Assembly: GCA_037440405.1 (NCBI GenBank)
Contig: JBBIUE010000007.1
Span: 1-64,000, forward strand
Direction: 5' to 3'
Length of the DNA stretch: 64,000 nucleotides
Source: JANMGV01 sp037440405
Lineage (GTDB): Bacteria; Planctomycetota; Planctomycetia; Pirellulales; Pirellulaceae
Shown here piece after piece: positions 38,251 through 46,221 of the stretch; the first letter of the stretch is position 1, and each line of letters opens with the position of its first letter. Under the pieces are notes generated by a model. It was not told where the DNA came from. It saw nothing but the letters and a program-made list of their open reading frames with translations, and made no database searches. A program made the translations under genes and the position numbers.

Positions 38251-39066
38251 GTGATTCGATCGGCGGTTACAGTCTGTTTCATCCACGAGGCCAAGAACGG
38301 TCCCTTCGTTTTCCATGGCGATTTGGATGGTCATGCGCGTCTGGCCGCAAATCTGGGATTTGATGCGATTGAGTTGTTTCCGCCTGTCGAGGGAATGGAC
38401 TTGTCTCAGATTCGCCAAGTCTTGCGGGAGTTCGGACTGTCCGTTTCCGCAGTCGGAACCGGTGCCGGTTGGGTGCAGCGTCGATGGACGTTGACGGACC
38501 TCGATGCAATTGTCCGTCGCCAAGCCAAGCAGTTTATCCGCCACATTATCGATTTTTCGGGTGAACTGGGAGCTCCAGCCATCGTCGGCTCGATGCAGGG
38601 AAATTCGGGGCCAGCCACACGCGGTGAAGCCCTGAAATGGTTCGCAGAAGCTTTGCTCGAGTTGTCGGAGTATGCTTTCGAAAAATGGGAGATGCCATTG
38701 CTTTACGAGCCGCTCAATCGGTACGAAAGCAATCTCATCAATCACTTGAGTGAAACCGCGTCATGGCTGGAAAGTATATCCGCTCGGCATGTTCGTATCC
38801 TTTCGGACTTATTCCATGCGAACATTGAAGAGGCGAATATTGCCGAGGCGATTCGGGGTATCGGAAGTCGCCTTGGACATGTTCATTTTGCAGACTCCAA
38901 TCGGGAAGCTGTGGGACGCGGACATACGGCGATGGAACCAATCATCCAGGCACTCCATGACATCCATTATCACGGCTACTTGTCGGCAGAGATTTTTCCG
39001 CGTCCTACTCCGGAAATTGCCGCCCAAGCCACGATCGATTCCTTTCGCAAGCTAGTTCATCCATGA
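38251..39066 (+). CDS. Sugar phosphate isomerase/epimerase (AP endonuclease 2 fold)
   Basis: TIM-barrel protein of about 271 residues in the xylose isomerase-like/D-tagatose 3-epimerase group. Metal ligands appear in order: Glu in LLYEPLNRYE, Asp in ILSDLFHANIEE, His in HVHFADSNRE and Glu in SAEIFP. VGRGH follows the third ligand, as in 3-epimerases and hydroxypyruvate isomerases. Start GTG 38251 is set by a strong GGGAGG. It is first in a run with fucU, a lactonase and an aldo/keto reductase, so a ketose or keto-acid epimerisation in that route is likely. Confidence 0.85.
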   Translation: MIRSAVTVCFIHEAKNGPFVFHGDLDGHARLAANLGFDAIELFPPVEGMDLSQIRQVLREFGLSVSAVGTGAGWVQRRWTLTDLDAIVRRQAKQFIRHIIDFSGELGAPAIVGSMQGNSGPATRGEALKWFAEALLELSEYAFEKWEMPLLYEPLNRYESNLINHLSETASWLESISARHVRILSDLFHANIEEANIAEAIRGIGSRLGHVHFADSNREAVGRGHTAMEPIIQALHDIHYHGYLSAEIFPRPTPEIAAQATIDSFRKLVHP

Positions 39067-39118
39067 ACGACAATCGTTGTACTTCGGGACCAACGGATAG
39101 ACAGAGGCGACGTCCAAC

Positions 39119-39565
39119 ATGCTAAAGACTCATCTATTGCACCCAGACATTTTGCGAGTACTCGCTCGCTGCGGACATCATGCCAAGATACTCATTGCCG
39201 ACGGAAATTACCCTGCATCTTCGACTCTCGGCAAAAACGCGGAGCTCGTCAGCCTACAACTCCTTCCAGGTCTTCCCACCGTCGCTCAAGTCCTGCGTGC
39301 CTTGATCGCCACGATTCCGATCGACGAAGTGAATACGATGGGTATCGACCCGAGTGATCCTTATGCTTTGAGTGGTGATCCACCGGTGTGGAAGGAATAT
39401 CGAACCATCCTTGTTGAAAATGGAATGAACGTCGAACTCAAGCCGATCATGAAATGGGAATTCTATAAAGCGGTCGCCTCTGACGATCATGTGTTGACCA
39501 TCCAGACAGCCGATCAAGCACTTTGGGCCAATCTATTGCTATCGGTTGGGGTTCGTAAGCCATGA
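39119..39565 (+). CDS. FucU/RbsD family sugar mutarotase
   Basis: 148 residues of the RbsD/FucU fold, which interconverts alpha and beta anomers of L-fucose or D-ribose forms. The family pattern is clear: HPDILRVLARCGHHAKILIADGNYP near the N-terminus (shown here as HPDILRVL, GHHAK and ADGNYP), then ELKPIMKWEFY. The neighbours (lactonase, aldo/keto reductase) fit FucU more than RbsD. TGA overlaps the next ATG as ATGA. Confidence 0.88.
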   Translation: MLKTHLLHPDILRVLARCGHHAKILIADGNYPASSTLGKNAELVSLQLLPGLPTVAQVLRALIATIPIDEVNTMGIDPSDPYALSGDPPVWKEYRTILVENGMNVELKPIMKWEFYKAVASDDHVLTIQTADQALWANLLLSVGVRKP

Positions 39566-40401
39566 TCGAAGCCATCGACGCACACCAGCACTATTGGACG
39601 TATTCCGCCAGCGAGTATCCGTGGATTCAGGCGGACTGGCCCATTCGGAAGGATTTCTTGCCGACCGATTTGGCAAAGGAATGGGAGGCAGTGCCCGTCG
39701 GCGGCTGTGTGGCCGTTCAAGCGAGGCAGTCTCTCGAGGAGACTCGCTGGCTGCTCGAACTCGCGGACCAATTCGATTTTGTGCGAGGCGTGGTAGGCTG
39801 GGTCGAATTGCGCTCCGATAAACTCGAGGAGCAACTGCGGCAGTTTTCCAGCCACCCAAAGTTTGTCGGTGTTCGCCATGTGGTTCAGGATGAACCCAAC
39901 GACGATTTTATGCTCGGCGAAGCCTTTCAGCGCGGTATTGGTCGCTTGGCGGAATTCGACCTGACCTATGACATTCTGATTTACCCTCGCCAGCTTCCGG
40001 CCGCAATTCGTTTGGTAGAGCGATTTCCGCATCAGCCCTTTGTTTTGGATCATCTTGCCAAGCCACTCATCAAAGAACGGAAGATCGATCCTTGGAAAGC
40101 GCAGATCCGAGAACTCGCGTCATTCCCGAACGTTCAATGCAAACTTTCAGGCGTTGTTACCGAAGCTGATTGGCATCAATGGAAAGCGGATGATTTTCGC
40201 CCCTATTTCGACGTGGTGAGCGAGTGCTTCGGTAGCGATCGTCTGATGTTCGGCTCCGACTGGCCGGTTTGTTTGCTTGCCGGAAGTTATGAGCGAGTCC
40301 ACTCGTTGGCTCGATCAGCCATCGCATCCTGGCCGGAGGAAGATGCTGAAAAGTTTTTTCGGCGCAATGCAACTCGCTTCTATGGACTGGATCAACCATG
40401 A
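39562..40401 (+). CDS. Amidohydrolase 2 family, L-fuconolactonase-like
   Basis: TIM-barrel hydrolase of 279 residues. Metal and catalytic positions seen are HQH in IDAHQHYW, His in VLDHLAKP and Asp in FGSDWPV. PWIQADW and RHVVQDE are typical of lactonases acting on L-fucono- or L-rhamnono-1,4-lactone (COG3618). It would open the lactone produced by the dehydrogenase encoded just after it. ATGA overlaps both sides show a tightly coupled operon. Confidence 0.85.
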   Translation: MIEAIDAHQHYWTYSASEYPWIQADWPIRKDFLPTDLAKEWEAVPVGGCVAVQARQSLEETRWLLELADQFDFVRGVVGWVELRSDKLEEQLRQFSSHPKFVGVRHVVQDEPNDDFMLGEAFQRGIGRLAEFDLTYDILIYPRQLPAAIRLVERFPHQPFVLDHLAKPLIKERKIDPWKAQIRELASFPNVQCKLSGVVTEADWHQWKADDFRPYFDVVSECFGSDRLMFGSDWPVCLLAGSYERVHSLARSAIASWPEEDAEKFFRRNATRFYGLDQP

Positions 40402-41336
40402 AAACCCGTCGACTAGGCAGGACCAATCTCGAGCTGCCCATTTTGAGCTTTGGGGCGTCATCGCTCGGAGCGGAATTTCGGAGCGTATCGTTGCCAGAAG
40501 TTTTTCGCTCGATCGAGGTCGCTCTCGACTTGGGACTGAATTTCATCGATACCAGCCCGTTTTATGGTCGCGGCATGAGCGAAGTTCTTCTGGGTGTAGC
40601 ACTGCAGGATGTACCTCGCGACAAATACCTACTCTGCACAAAGTTGGGCCGTTACGATGTCGGCCATTTCGACTTCTCTGCTCGCCGTGTCGCTGAAAGT
40701 GTCGACGTCTCTCTGCATCGTTTGCGCTGTGGGTACCTCGACATCGTCCTTTGCCACGACATCGAGTTTGTCCCTTTGCAGCAGATCATCGACGAAACGC
40801 TCCCAGCGCTTCGCAAGCAACAGGAAGCTGGCAAGGTTCGATATGTCGGCATCAGCGGTTATCCCCAGAAAATATTTCATCGCATCTGTGCGGAAACAAA
40901 CATCGATTGTGTCTTGAGCTACAACCAGTACACGTTGCAGAACACTCGGTTTGCAGATGAGACGATTCCGATGCTTAAGGAGAAAGGGGTTGGCATCATG
41001 AATGGCGGTCCGTTTAGCGCTCGATTGCTAACGAATGCTCCGTTGCCGGTTTGGTTCCGCGATCCGCCCGAAGTTCAAGCCGCCGCGCGGCGAGCGGCTG
41101 AGCATTGCCATCAACGAGGTGTCGACATCGCTCAATTGGCGTTGCAGTTCTGCTTGCACAACGAAGATATATCGACCACCATTGCGGGGAGCGCTAATCC
41201 GGACAACATCGCCAAATGGGTTCGATGGGCAGAACAGCCGATCGATCAACAACTGCTCGCGGAAGTCCTCGACATACTCGCACCGGTCAAGAACATCGGG
41301 CACCGAGAGGGGCTACCAGAAAACAATGATCCCTGA
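40398..41336 (+). CDS. Aldo/keto reductase, L-fucose dehydrogenase-like
   Basis: 312 residues with the full aldo/keto reductase tetrad: Asp and Tyr in FIDTSPFYGRG, Lys in LCTKLGRY and His in IVLCHDIE. The GRGMSEVLLG context is that of the L-galactose/L-fucose/D-threo-aldose dehydrogenase group. It would oxidise the free sugar to the lactone hydrolysed by the preceding gene product. Last gene of the run; a fuconate dehydratase and later steps are not in the window. Confidence 0.85.
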   Translation: MKTRRLGRTNLELPILSFGASSLGAEFRSVSLPEVFRSIEVALDLGLNFIDTSPFYGRGMSEVLLGVALQDVPRDKYLLCTKLGRYDVGHFDFSARRVAESVDVSLHRLRCGYLDIVLCHDIEFVPLQQIIDETLPALRKQQEAGKVRYVGISGYPQKIFHRICAETNIDCVLSYNQYTLQNTRFADETIPMLKEKGVGIMNGGPFSARLLTNAPLPVWFRDPPEVQAAARRAAEHCHQRGVDIAQLALQFCLHNEDISTTIAGSANPDNIAKWVRWAEQPIDQQLLAEVLDILAPVKNIGHREGLPENNDP

Positions 41337-41640
41337 CCGTGTGACCCTTCTTGAGAATACTCGCCTCCGAGGAGGGGAAGGCGAGGAAGGGAAAGAGGAG
41401 CGGCAATTCATTCTGACAATCATGATCCGCTAACCTAGCGTCGGAAAAACGTCTCGTCCCTCACTGACGTTTCGGGCTGGCTTGGGTTCGCCAGCTCCTT
41501 GCACGACAATGTCACCTTGTCGCTCGATGCGATCGAGTGGCATCGATCTTGTGACCCGTCGGCCACATGATCGTGAAGACAAGGAATCGACGATTTGCAC
41601 TTGTGGGCAATTGTTTGCAAATTCTGGGATTGCATCGGCG
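41337..41640. other. Convergent intergenic region
   Basis: About 300 bp between the convergent ends of the aldo/keto reductase gene and dnaB. It contains a purine-rich stretch (41370-41403) with a weak 7-bp inverted repeat (41360-41366 and 41379-41385). I see no gene. Confidence 0.4.
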
Positions 41641-43128
41641 TTAAATCATTTCGTAGCCACCGGGAGGTACGATGGCTTCGCGGAAGGTATCGAGTTCATC
41701 GTATCGCGTTGGTGCGCGATCGGAGAATCTGGTGAAATGTTGATCCCAAATCAAATCAACGGTGCCGATAGGACCATTGCGTTGTTTCGCGATGATAAGT
41801 TCTGCCTGTCCGGCATACTGTTTCGCCTCCTCATCTCGGTGGTAGTATTCCTCGCGATGGACAAACATCACGACGTCTGCGTCCTGCTCGATGGCACCTG
41901 ACTCACGAAGATGACTGAGCTTGGGACGATGATCTTTGCCTTCCTCGGTTTGACGATTGAGCTGGGAGAGGCATAGCACTGGGATATTAAACTCGCGCGC
42001 GAGCTGTTTCAATCGACGGGCAATTTTCGCGACTTGCTCTTGCCTGGGGTCCTTGGAATTATCTGGAGTGATCAACTGCAAGTAGTCGATGACAATCAAT
42101 CGCAATCGGCTATCGGTCGTTTTCCTCTCTCGTTCCTTCTGATTGATCCGCCGAGCGACTGCGGCAATCTCGCTAACCGTGCGACTCGGAGCAAAATCGA
42201 CATAGAGCGGAGCTTTACTCAGTTCGACGGCCTTGTTCACCAGTCGAGAACGCTCCTGAGCTTCGAAGCTACCATTGCGCAGATTCTTGCTGTTCACTTT
42301 TGCCGAGGAGCATAGAAGTCGATCTGCCAATTCTATAGCCGACATTTCTAAGCTGACAAACAACACGGGAACTCCACCGCGCATGGCGACCTGCTCGGCG
42401 ATGTTCATCGCTAACGCTGTTTTTCCCATGCTGGGCCGTGCGGCCAAAATCACCAGCTCGCCATCGTGCAGCCCGCCAGTCAGATTGTCCAGATCGCGGA
42501 AATGGGTCTCGATGCCGGCTGTCGTGTGTTTTCCCTTCAATCGATCGTCGATCCGACTCATCGCTTCGCGAAGAACATCGCCGATGATTGCCGTCGAGTT
42601 GGCCATCCGTTGGTCCTGGATGGCGAAGATCTTCTGCTCTGCTTTCGATACAAGCTCGTTCGGCGAATTCGACTCATCATACGCTTCCTGCAAGATCGAA
42701 GTTGAAGCATCAATCAGTCGTCTCAGCGTCCCACGCGCGCTGACAATCTCCGCGTAATAATTGGCATGCGCTGCGTGCTGCACGGACTGCGTTAGCTTGT
42801 AGATGTAAGCGGTACCACCAATCAACTCGAAATCGCCATTCTCCTTCAGGGTGCTCACCAGAAGTGTTACATCAACCCTTTTTCCCCGGTCGACGAGTTG
42901 CCGCATCGCGGAATACACTTTTCGATTGGCATCATCGAAGAAGTCATCATCTTTCAGAGTCAGAATCATCTCGTTGGCGATATGCGGTGCCAAGATCATA
43001 CATCCAAGAACCGACATCTCCGCTTCCAAGTCATGGGGCGCTACTCGATCGATCGTCTTGTCGCGCACTGGTCTTTGCCGATCCACGCGCACTTTACTCT
43101 TGGTGCGTTTTTCTTCTTCCGTTCCCAT
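41641..43128 (-). CDS. dnaB: Replicative DNA helicase DnaB
   Basis: Hexameric 5'-3' helicase of the replisome. The N-terminal domain opens with RVAPHDLEAEMSVLGCMIL, and the RecA-like C-terminal domain has Walker A ARPSMGKT at 230-237, IVIDYLQL as Walker B and QLNRQTEEGKDHRP as the later DnaB signature. Length 495 with a basic N-terminal extension. No intein. It lies 120 bp downstream of the glycosyltransferase genes on the same strand. Confidence 0.95.
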   Translation of the reverse strand: MGTEEEKRTKSKVRVDRQRPVRDKTIDRVAPHDLEAEMSVLGCMILAPHIANEMILTLKDDDFFDDANRKVYSAMRQLVDRGKRVDVTLLVSTLKENGDFELIGGTAYIYKLTQSVQHAAHANYYAEIVSARGTLRRLIDASTSILQEAYDESNSPNELVSKAEQKIFAIQDQRMANSTAIIGDVLREAMSRIDDRLKGKHTTAGIETHFRDLDNLTGGLHDGELVILAARPSMGKTALAMNIAEQVAMRGGVPVLFVSLEMSAIELADRLLCSSAKVNSKNLRNGSFEAQERSRLVNKAVELSKAPLYVDFAPSRTVSEIAAVARRINQKERERKTTDSRLRLIVIDYLQLITPDNSKDPRQEQVAKIARRLKQLAREFNIPVLCLSQLNRQTEEGKDHRPKLSHLRESGAIEQDADVVMFVHREEYYHRDEEAKQYAGQAELIIAKQRNGPIGTVDLIWDQHFTRFSDRAPTRYDELDTFREAIVPPGGYEMI

Positions 43129-43248
43129 CGCTCCCTCTCTCCAGATTCCCGTGTTCGGTCATCGATTCGCTTTGACCAGGTGTATTGTAGGTATCGATGG
43201 TCGATAAAGTAGTCATGCCCACATTTAGTAGCCATCGTCTCTTTGTCT

Positions 43249-44459
43249 TCAAGGTTTTCGAACGCTTGGGGGCTTGACAGGCATTTCTCCGTCCTGGGCT
43301 TTCTGCGATCGACTCATGCGATAGAGTTCCAAATGGCGGTCGACCATCCGCCCCACCGAAAATTCCTCTTCAATTCGACGCTGCCCCATCGCCCCAAATG
43401 CGGCTCTGCGTTCCGGGGAGTCCAATAAGGCGAGTACAGCTTTCGCAAATGCTTTCAGGTCTCCCAAAGAAACGAGCACTCCTGTTTGCTCTGGGACGAC
43501 GATATCGCGCGTCCCAGGTATATCCGTTGCGACAACCCCAACACGAGCTCGCATGGCTTCCATGACGGCGTTGGGCTGTCCCTCGTAATGGCTGGTGTGA
43601 AGCAACAAAGTTGCATGAGGGAGCAACTCATCGACATCGCTTCGTTCTCCCAAGAAAAGAACGTCGCGGCCGAGTCGATACTGATCGCGGAGCAGCTCGA
43701 GACGTCTGCGGAGCGGACCATCTCCGATGATGACAAGTTTCGTGTCGTCGCGAACCACGCGAATCATCTCCATGATCCACAACAGATCCGCATGGCCTTT
43801 CTGTGNNNNNNNNNNCAAAGTCGCCCGACATTCATCAGAATGTGGCCGTCGATCGGTACCTTCATGCGACGGCAAGCTTCTTCGCGCGAGATTGTCGGAC
43901 CATGAAATCGAGGCATTCCGTTCGGAATGATATGGAATAACGGAGATGGAATCCCATGCTCCACGTAAAAATCTCGAACGCCGGTGCTGTTCGTGATGAT
44001 GCCCGTCGATCGTTTTGCCAAGAATCGGTCGATCTGGAATTGAATTGCCGATTTCCAAGGATCGACGCTTCGTTCTCCTCCAAAAATCACGGGGACGTTC
44101 GCCCAGCTCGCGGCCAAACGACCGTAGCAATTCGCCGCGAATATCCATGAATGAACAATATCCGGTTTCAGGCGTAGTAAGGATCGCTTCATTCTCATCA
44201 ATGCAAACGGATCGAACTTCCATCGTTTGCGAATGAAGTGGATCGGAACTCCAGCATCGTTCAGTTCCTTCTCGCGAGGTCCCCCTCGAGTCAGGACGAT
44301 CACATGACAATCGACGTTTCGATCTTTTAACCCACGCGCCAGCAGGCTAAGTTGCTTCTCGGCGCCTCCAAGATCGAGACTAGGAATAATTAGACTGACT
44401 CGAAAATCCGATGATTCTGAAGAGACTACGGACGGATCGTCGGGCATGGTCGCGATCAT
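43249..44459 (-). CDS. Glycosyltransferase family 4-type protein, interrupted by an assembly gap
   Basis: GT-B fold enzyme. The N-terminal part (from MIATMPDDP, with IPSLDLGGAEKQLSLLA) and the C-terminal part (QKGHADLLW, IIGDGPLRRRLE, SHYEGQPNAVMEAMRA) are in different frames only because 10 Ns stand between them (43806-43815). The reading is continuous in sense: NVGRL before the gap and QKGH after it, as in the family consensus. It is therefore one gene, not two fragments or a natural frameshift. Its start overlaps the stop of the previous glycosyltransferase by 4 bp. Confidence 0.88.
43806..43815. other. Assembly gap (10 N)
   Basis: A placeholder run of 10 N inside the glycosyltransferase gene. 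Flanks read GRL-TG on one side and CA-QKGH on the other. A true gap of 2 bases would restore the frame with Trp or Cys followed by Ser, Pro, Thr or Ala, so the N length is probably arbitrary. Confidence 0.95.
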
Positions 44460-45607
44460 CCTGTCCGGCGAGCCGAATTCGCGGAAAGCAAACGCAACCA
44501 GCCATCCAGGACGATCGATGGATGGTGTTGCAGCAAGAACTTCCTAGCGAAGGAAGCTGCTTCTGAGTCGAAAACATCACGATGCTCCATCCATTCCTTG
44601 ATCTTGGCGACCAAAGCCGCTCGGTTCCGTTGGTAGATCAATCGTGTTGGAATGGCCGATTCTCGTTCCGTCACTGGTGATGATTCGGGAACTACGAAAG
44701 CTTGTCCGGAACCAAGGACAAATGGCTCGATGAAGCACTCTCGCGAGAGGCTATGTGGGAGAACGATCAAATCGGCCGCGTGAACCAAGTCATCGATTTC
44801 GTCAAAGGGGCCGCCGATGATGATTTCATGGTGCCACGCGTGATCGCGTACTAACTGCGAGTAAAGGCCATTCTCACGATCGAAGCCGGAGAACCAAAAG
44901 CAGACTTTCTCGCCACGATTGAGCAGCGATATCGCTGCATCGATGACTTCTCCACTGCCGCTCGCAGCAGAGAGGTCGCCCAAGCAAACGACCAACTTGG
45001 ATTCAGAGTCGACGCCGAACTCAGGAGATAGCCGAACTAGGGTCTCTCTGGCTTGCCGCCTTCGAGAGGCAAGTTCCTCGCTGCTGACCCAACTCGGAAT
45101 AGGTAGACAGAGCGCTCGAGTGCCGAAACCAGCCACAGTCAACACTCGCAACGACCCATCATCTGGGCAAACAACTCTATCGTAAACATGGAGTCGAGAC
45201 GATCGAAGATGCTGCATGCCGGTGCGACTACGGACAATACTTCCCGACAATCTCGCAACCAAAGGCAGAGGCACGCGCCATCGCTCCGCACACTGACTGA
45301 TGAAATCGAGCGGACCGTGAATGATGCAAGAATCGAAATCGTGACTGTTTCCCCGAAGCCACTTACCGGCTTGATCAATGAGTTGGACGGTGCGACGCAG
45401 CGAGGTCATCGGAGGAAGCAGACGATGGATCACCAACTCACGGCATTCCGTTCGTTCCGGCAACATGCGATCCCAGCGGCAGGTCAAGATGACCACGTCG
45501 AGCCCCCTGTCCTTCAAAGCAGAGCACCACCGTAAAGCCTCCATGGCTTGGTCGGTGACGATCGGCCAGACTTCGGGAGTAAATACCAGAACGCGAGGTG
45601 AGTTCAT
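44456..45607 (-). CDS. Glycosyltransferase (GT-B, family 4-like)
   Basis: 383 residues. The N-terminal Rossmann half begins VLVFTPEVWPIVTDQAMEALRW; the C-terminal half has LVVCLGDLSAASG and then DLVHAADLIVLPHSLSREC, the usual acceptor-loop region with Glu in FIEPFVLGSG. The catalytic EGxP-like Glu lies in a less standard context than in the next gene. Donor and acceptor unknown. ATGA overlaps on both sides couple it to hpt upstream and the second glycosyltransferase downstream. Confidence 0.8.
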   Translation of the reverse strand: MNSPRVLVFTPEVWPIVTDQAMEALRWCSALKDRGLDVVILTCRWDRMLPERTECRELVIHRLLPPMTSLRRTVQLIDQAGKWLRGNSHDFDSCIIHGPLDFISQCAERWRVPLPLVARLSGSIVRSRTGMQHLRSSRLHVYDRVVCPDDGSLRVLTVAGFGTRALCLPIPSWVSSEELASRRRQARETLVRLSPEFGVDSESKLVVCLGDLSAASGSGEVIDAAISLLNRGEKVCFWFSGFDRENGLYSQLVRDHAWHHEIIIGGPFDEIDDLVHAADLIVLPHSLSRECFIEPFVLGSGQAFVVPESSPVTERESAIPTRLIYQRNRAALVAKIKEWMEHRDVFDSEAASFARKFLLQHHPSIVLDGWLRLLSANSARRTG

Positions 45608-46137
45608 ACCGAATGATGCGCTTGTAAATCGCTCGGCTGCAGTGCGGCTACAAAAGGCAAATTGCGGTAAAGATCCTCGTAGTCGAGGCCATAACCGACG
45701 ACGAATTCATTCGGAATCTCGAAAGCAACGAAGTCCGGTTGGTCGTTGACCAATTGACAACCCGTCTTTCGCAGCAGAACAACGCTCCGCACGCTCGTCG
45801 GCCGCTCGAGCCATAGTCGTCGCATAATTTCTGAGAGTGTCTTACCGGTGTCAAAAATGTCATCGATCACCAGCACATCGCGATCGTGGATTTCAAGCAT
45901 GATCTCGTCGTTGATCGATAGCTCGCCAGAACTCGTGCCGCCACGATAACTGCTGGCCTGGATCAACGAAACGCGAATCGGCATTTCGAGCCGACGGATG
46001 AGGTCTGCGAGAAAAACGAGGCTCCCGGTCATGACAGCCACAATCGTCAAAGGTCGTCGTCCATAACACGCCGTAATCTCGGCCGCAATACGGTCCACTC
46101 CTTTGCTCAGTTCCTGCTCGCTGAGCAATACTCTCAC
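45604..46137 (-). CDS. hpt: Hypoxanthine phosphoribosyltransferase
   Basis: Purine salvage: hypoxanthine or guanine plus PRPP to IMP or GMP. The PRPP motif is VLVIDDIFDTGKTL, with the flexible loop SSYRGGTSSG before it and DFVAFEIPNEFVVGYGLDY after it, as in Hpt. Length 177 is normal. The start is GTG 46137, supported by GGGAG (46145-46149) seven bases upstream. Its stop overlaps the first glycosyltransferase start by 4 bp. Confidence 0.93.
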   Translation of the reverse strand: MRVLLSEQELSKGVDRIAAEITACYGRRPLTIVAVMTGSLVFLADLIRRLEMPIRVSLIQASSYRGGTSSGELSINDEIMLEIHDRDVLVIDDIFDTGKTLSEIMRRLWLERPTSVRSVVLLRKTGCQLVNDQPDFVAFEIPNEFVVGYGLDYEDLYRNLPFVAALQPSDLQAHHSV

Positions 46138-46144
46138 AATCCAA

Positions 46145-46149
46145 CTCCC
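46145..46149 (-). promoter_or_regulatory. Ribosome binding site for the GTG start of hpt
   Basis: GGGAG on the minus strand with a 7-base spacer to the GTG at 46137. It decides this non-ATG start. Confidence 0.65.
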
Positions 46150-46221
46150 TTCAAAATATCGTTGTCACTCTTGGGGGCTCGTGTACGTCGATGGATCGAT
46201 CGATTCCGCCGGACTGAAGGC

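Noticed and set aside
41360..41385. Weak inverted repeat in the convergent spacer before dnaB
   Set aside because: Only 7 bp, with purine-rich context and no T tract; not enough to call a terminator.
43764..44310. Two separate glycosyltransferase fragments or a programmed frameshift
   Set aside because: The frame change coincides exactly with the run of Ns, so it reflects gap length, not biology.
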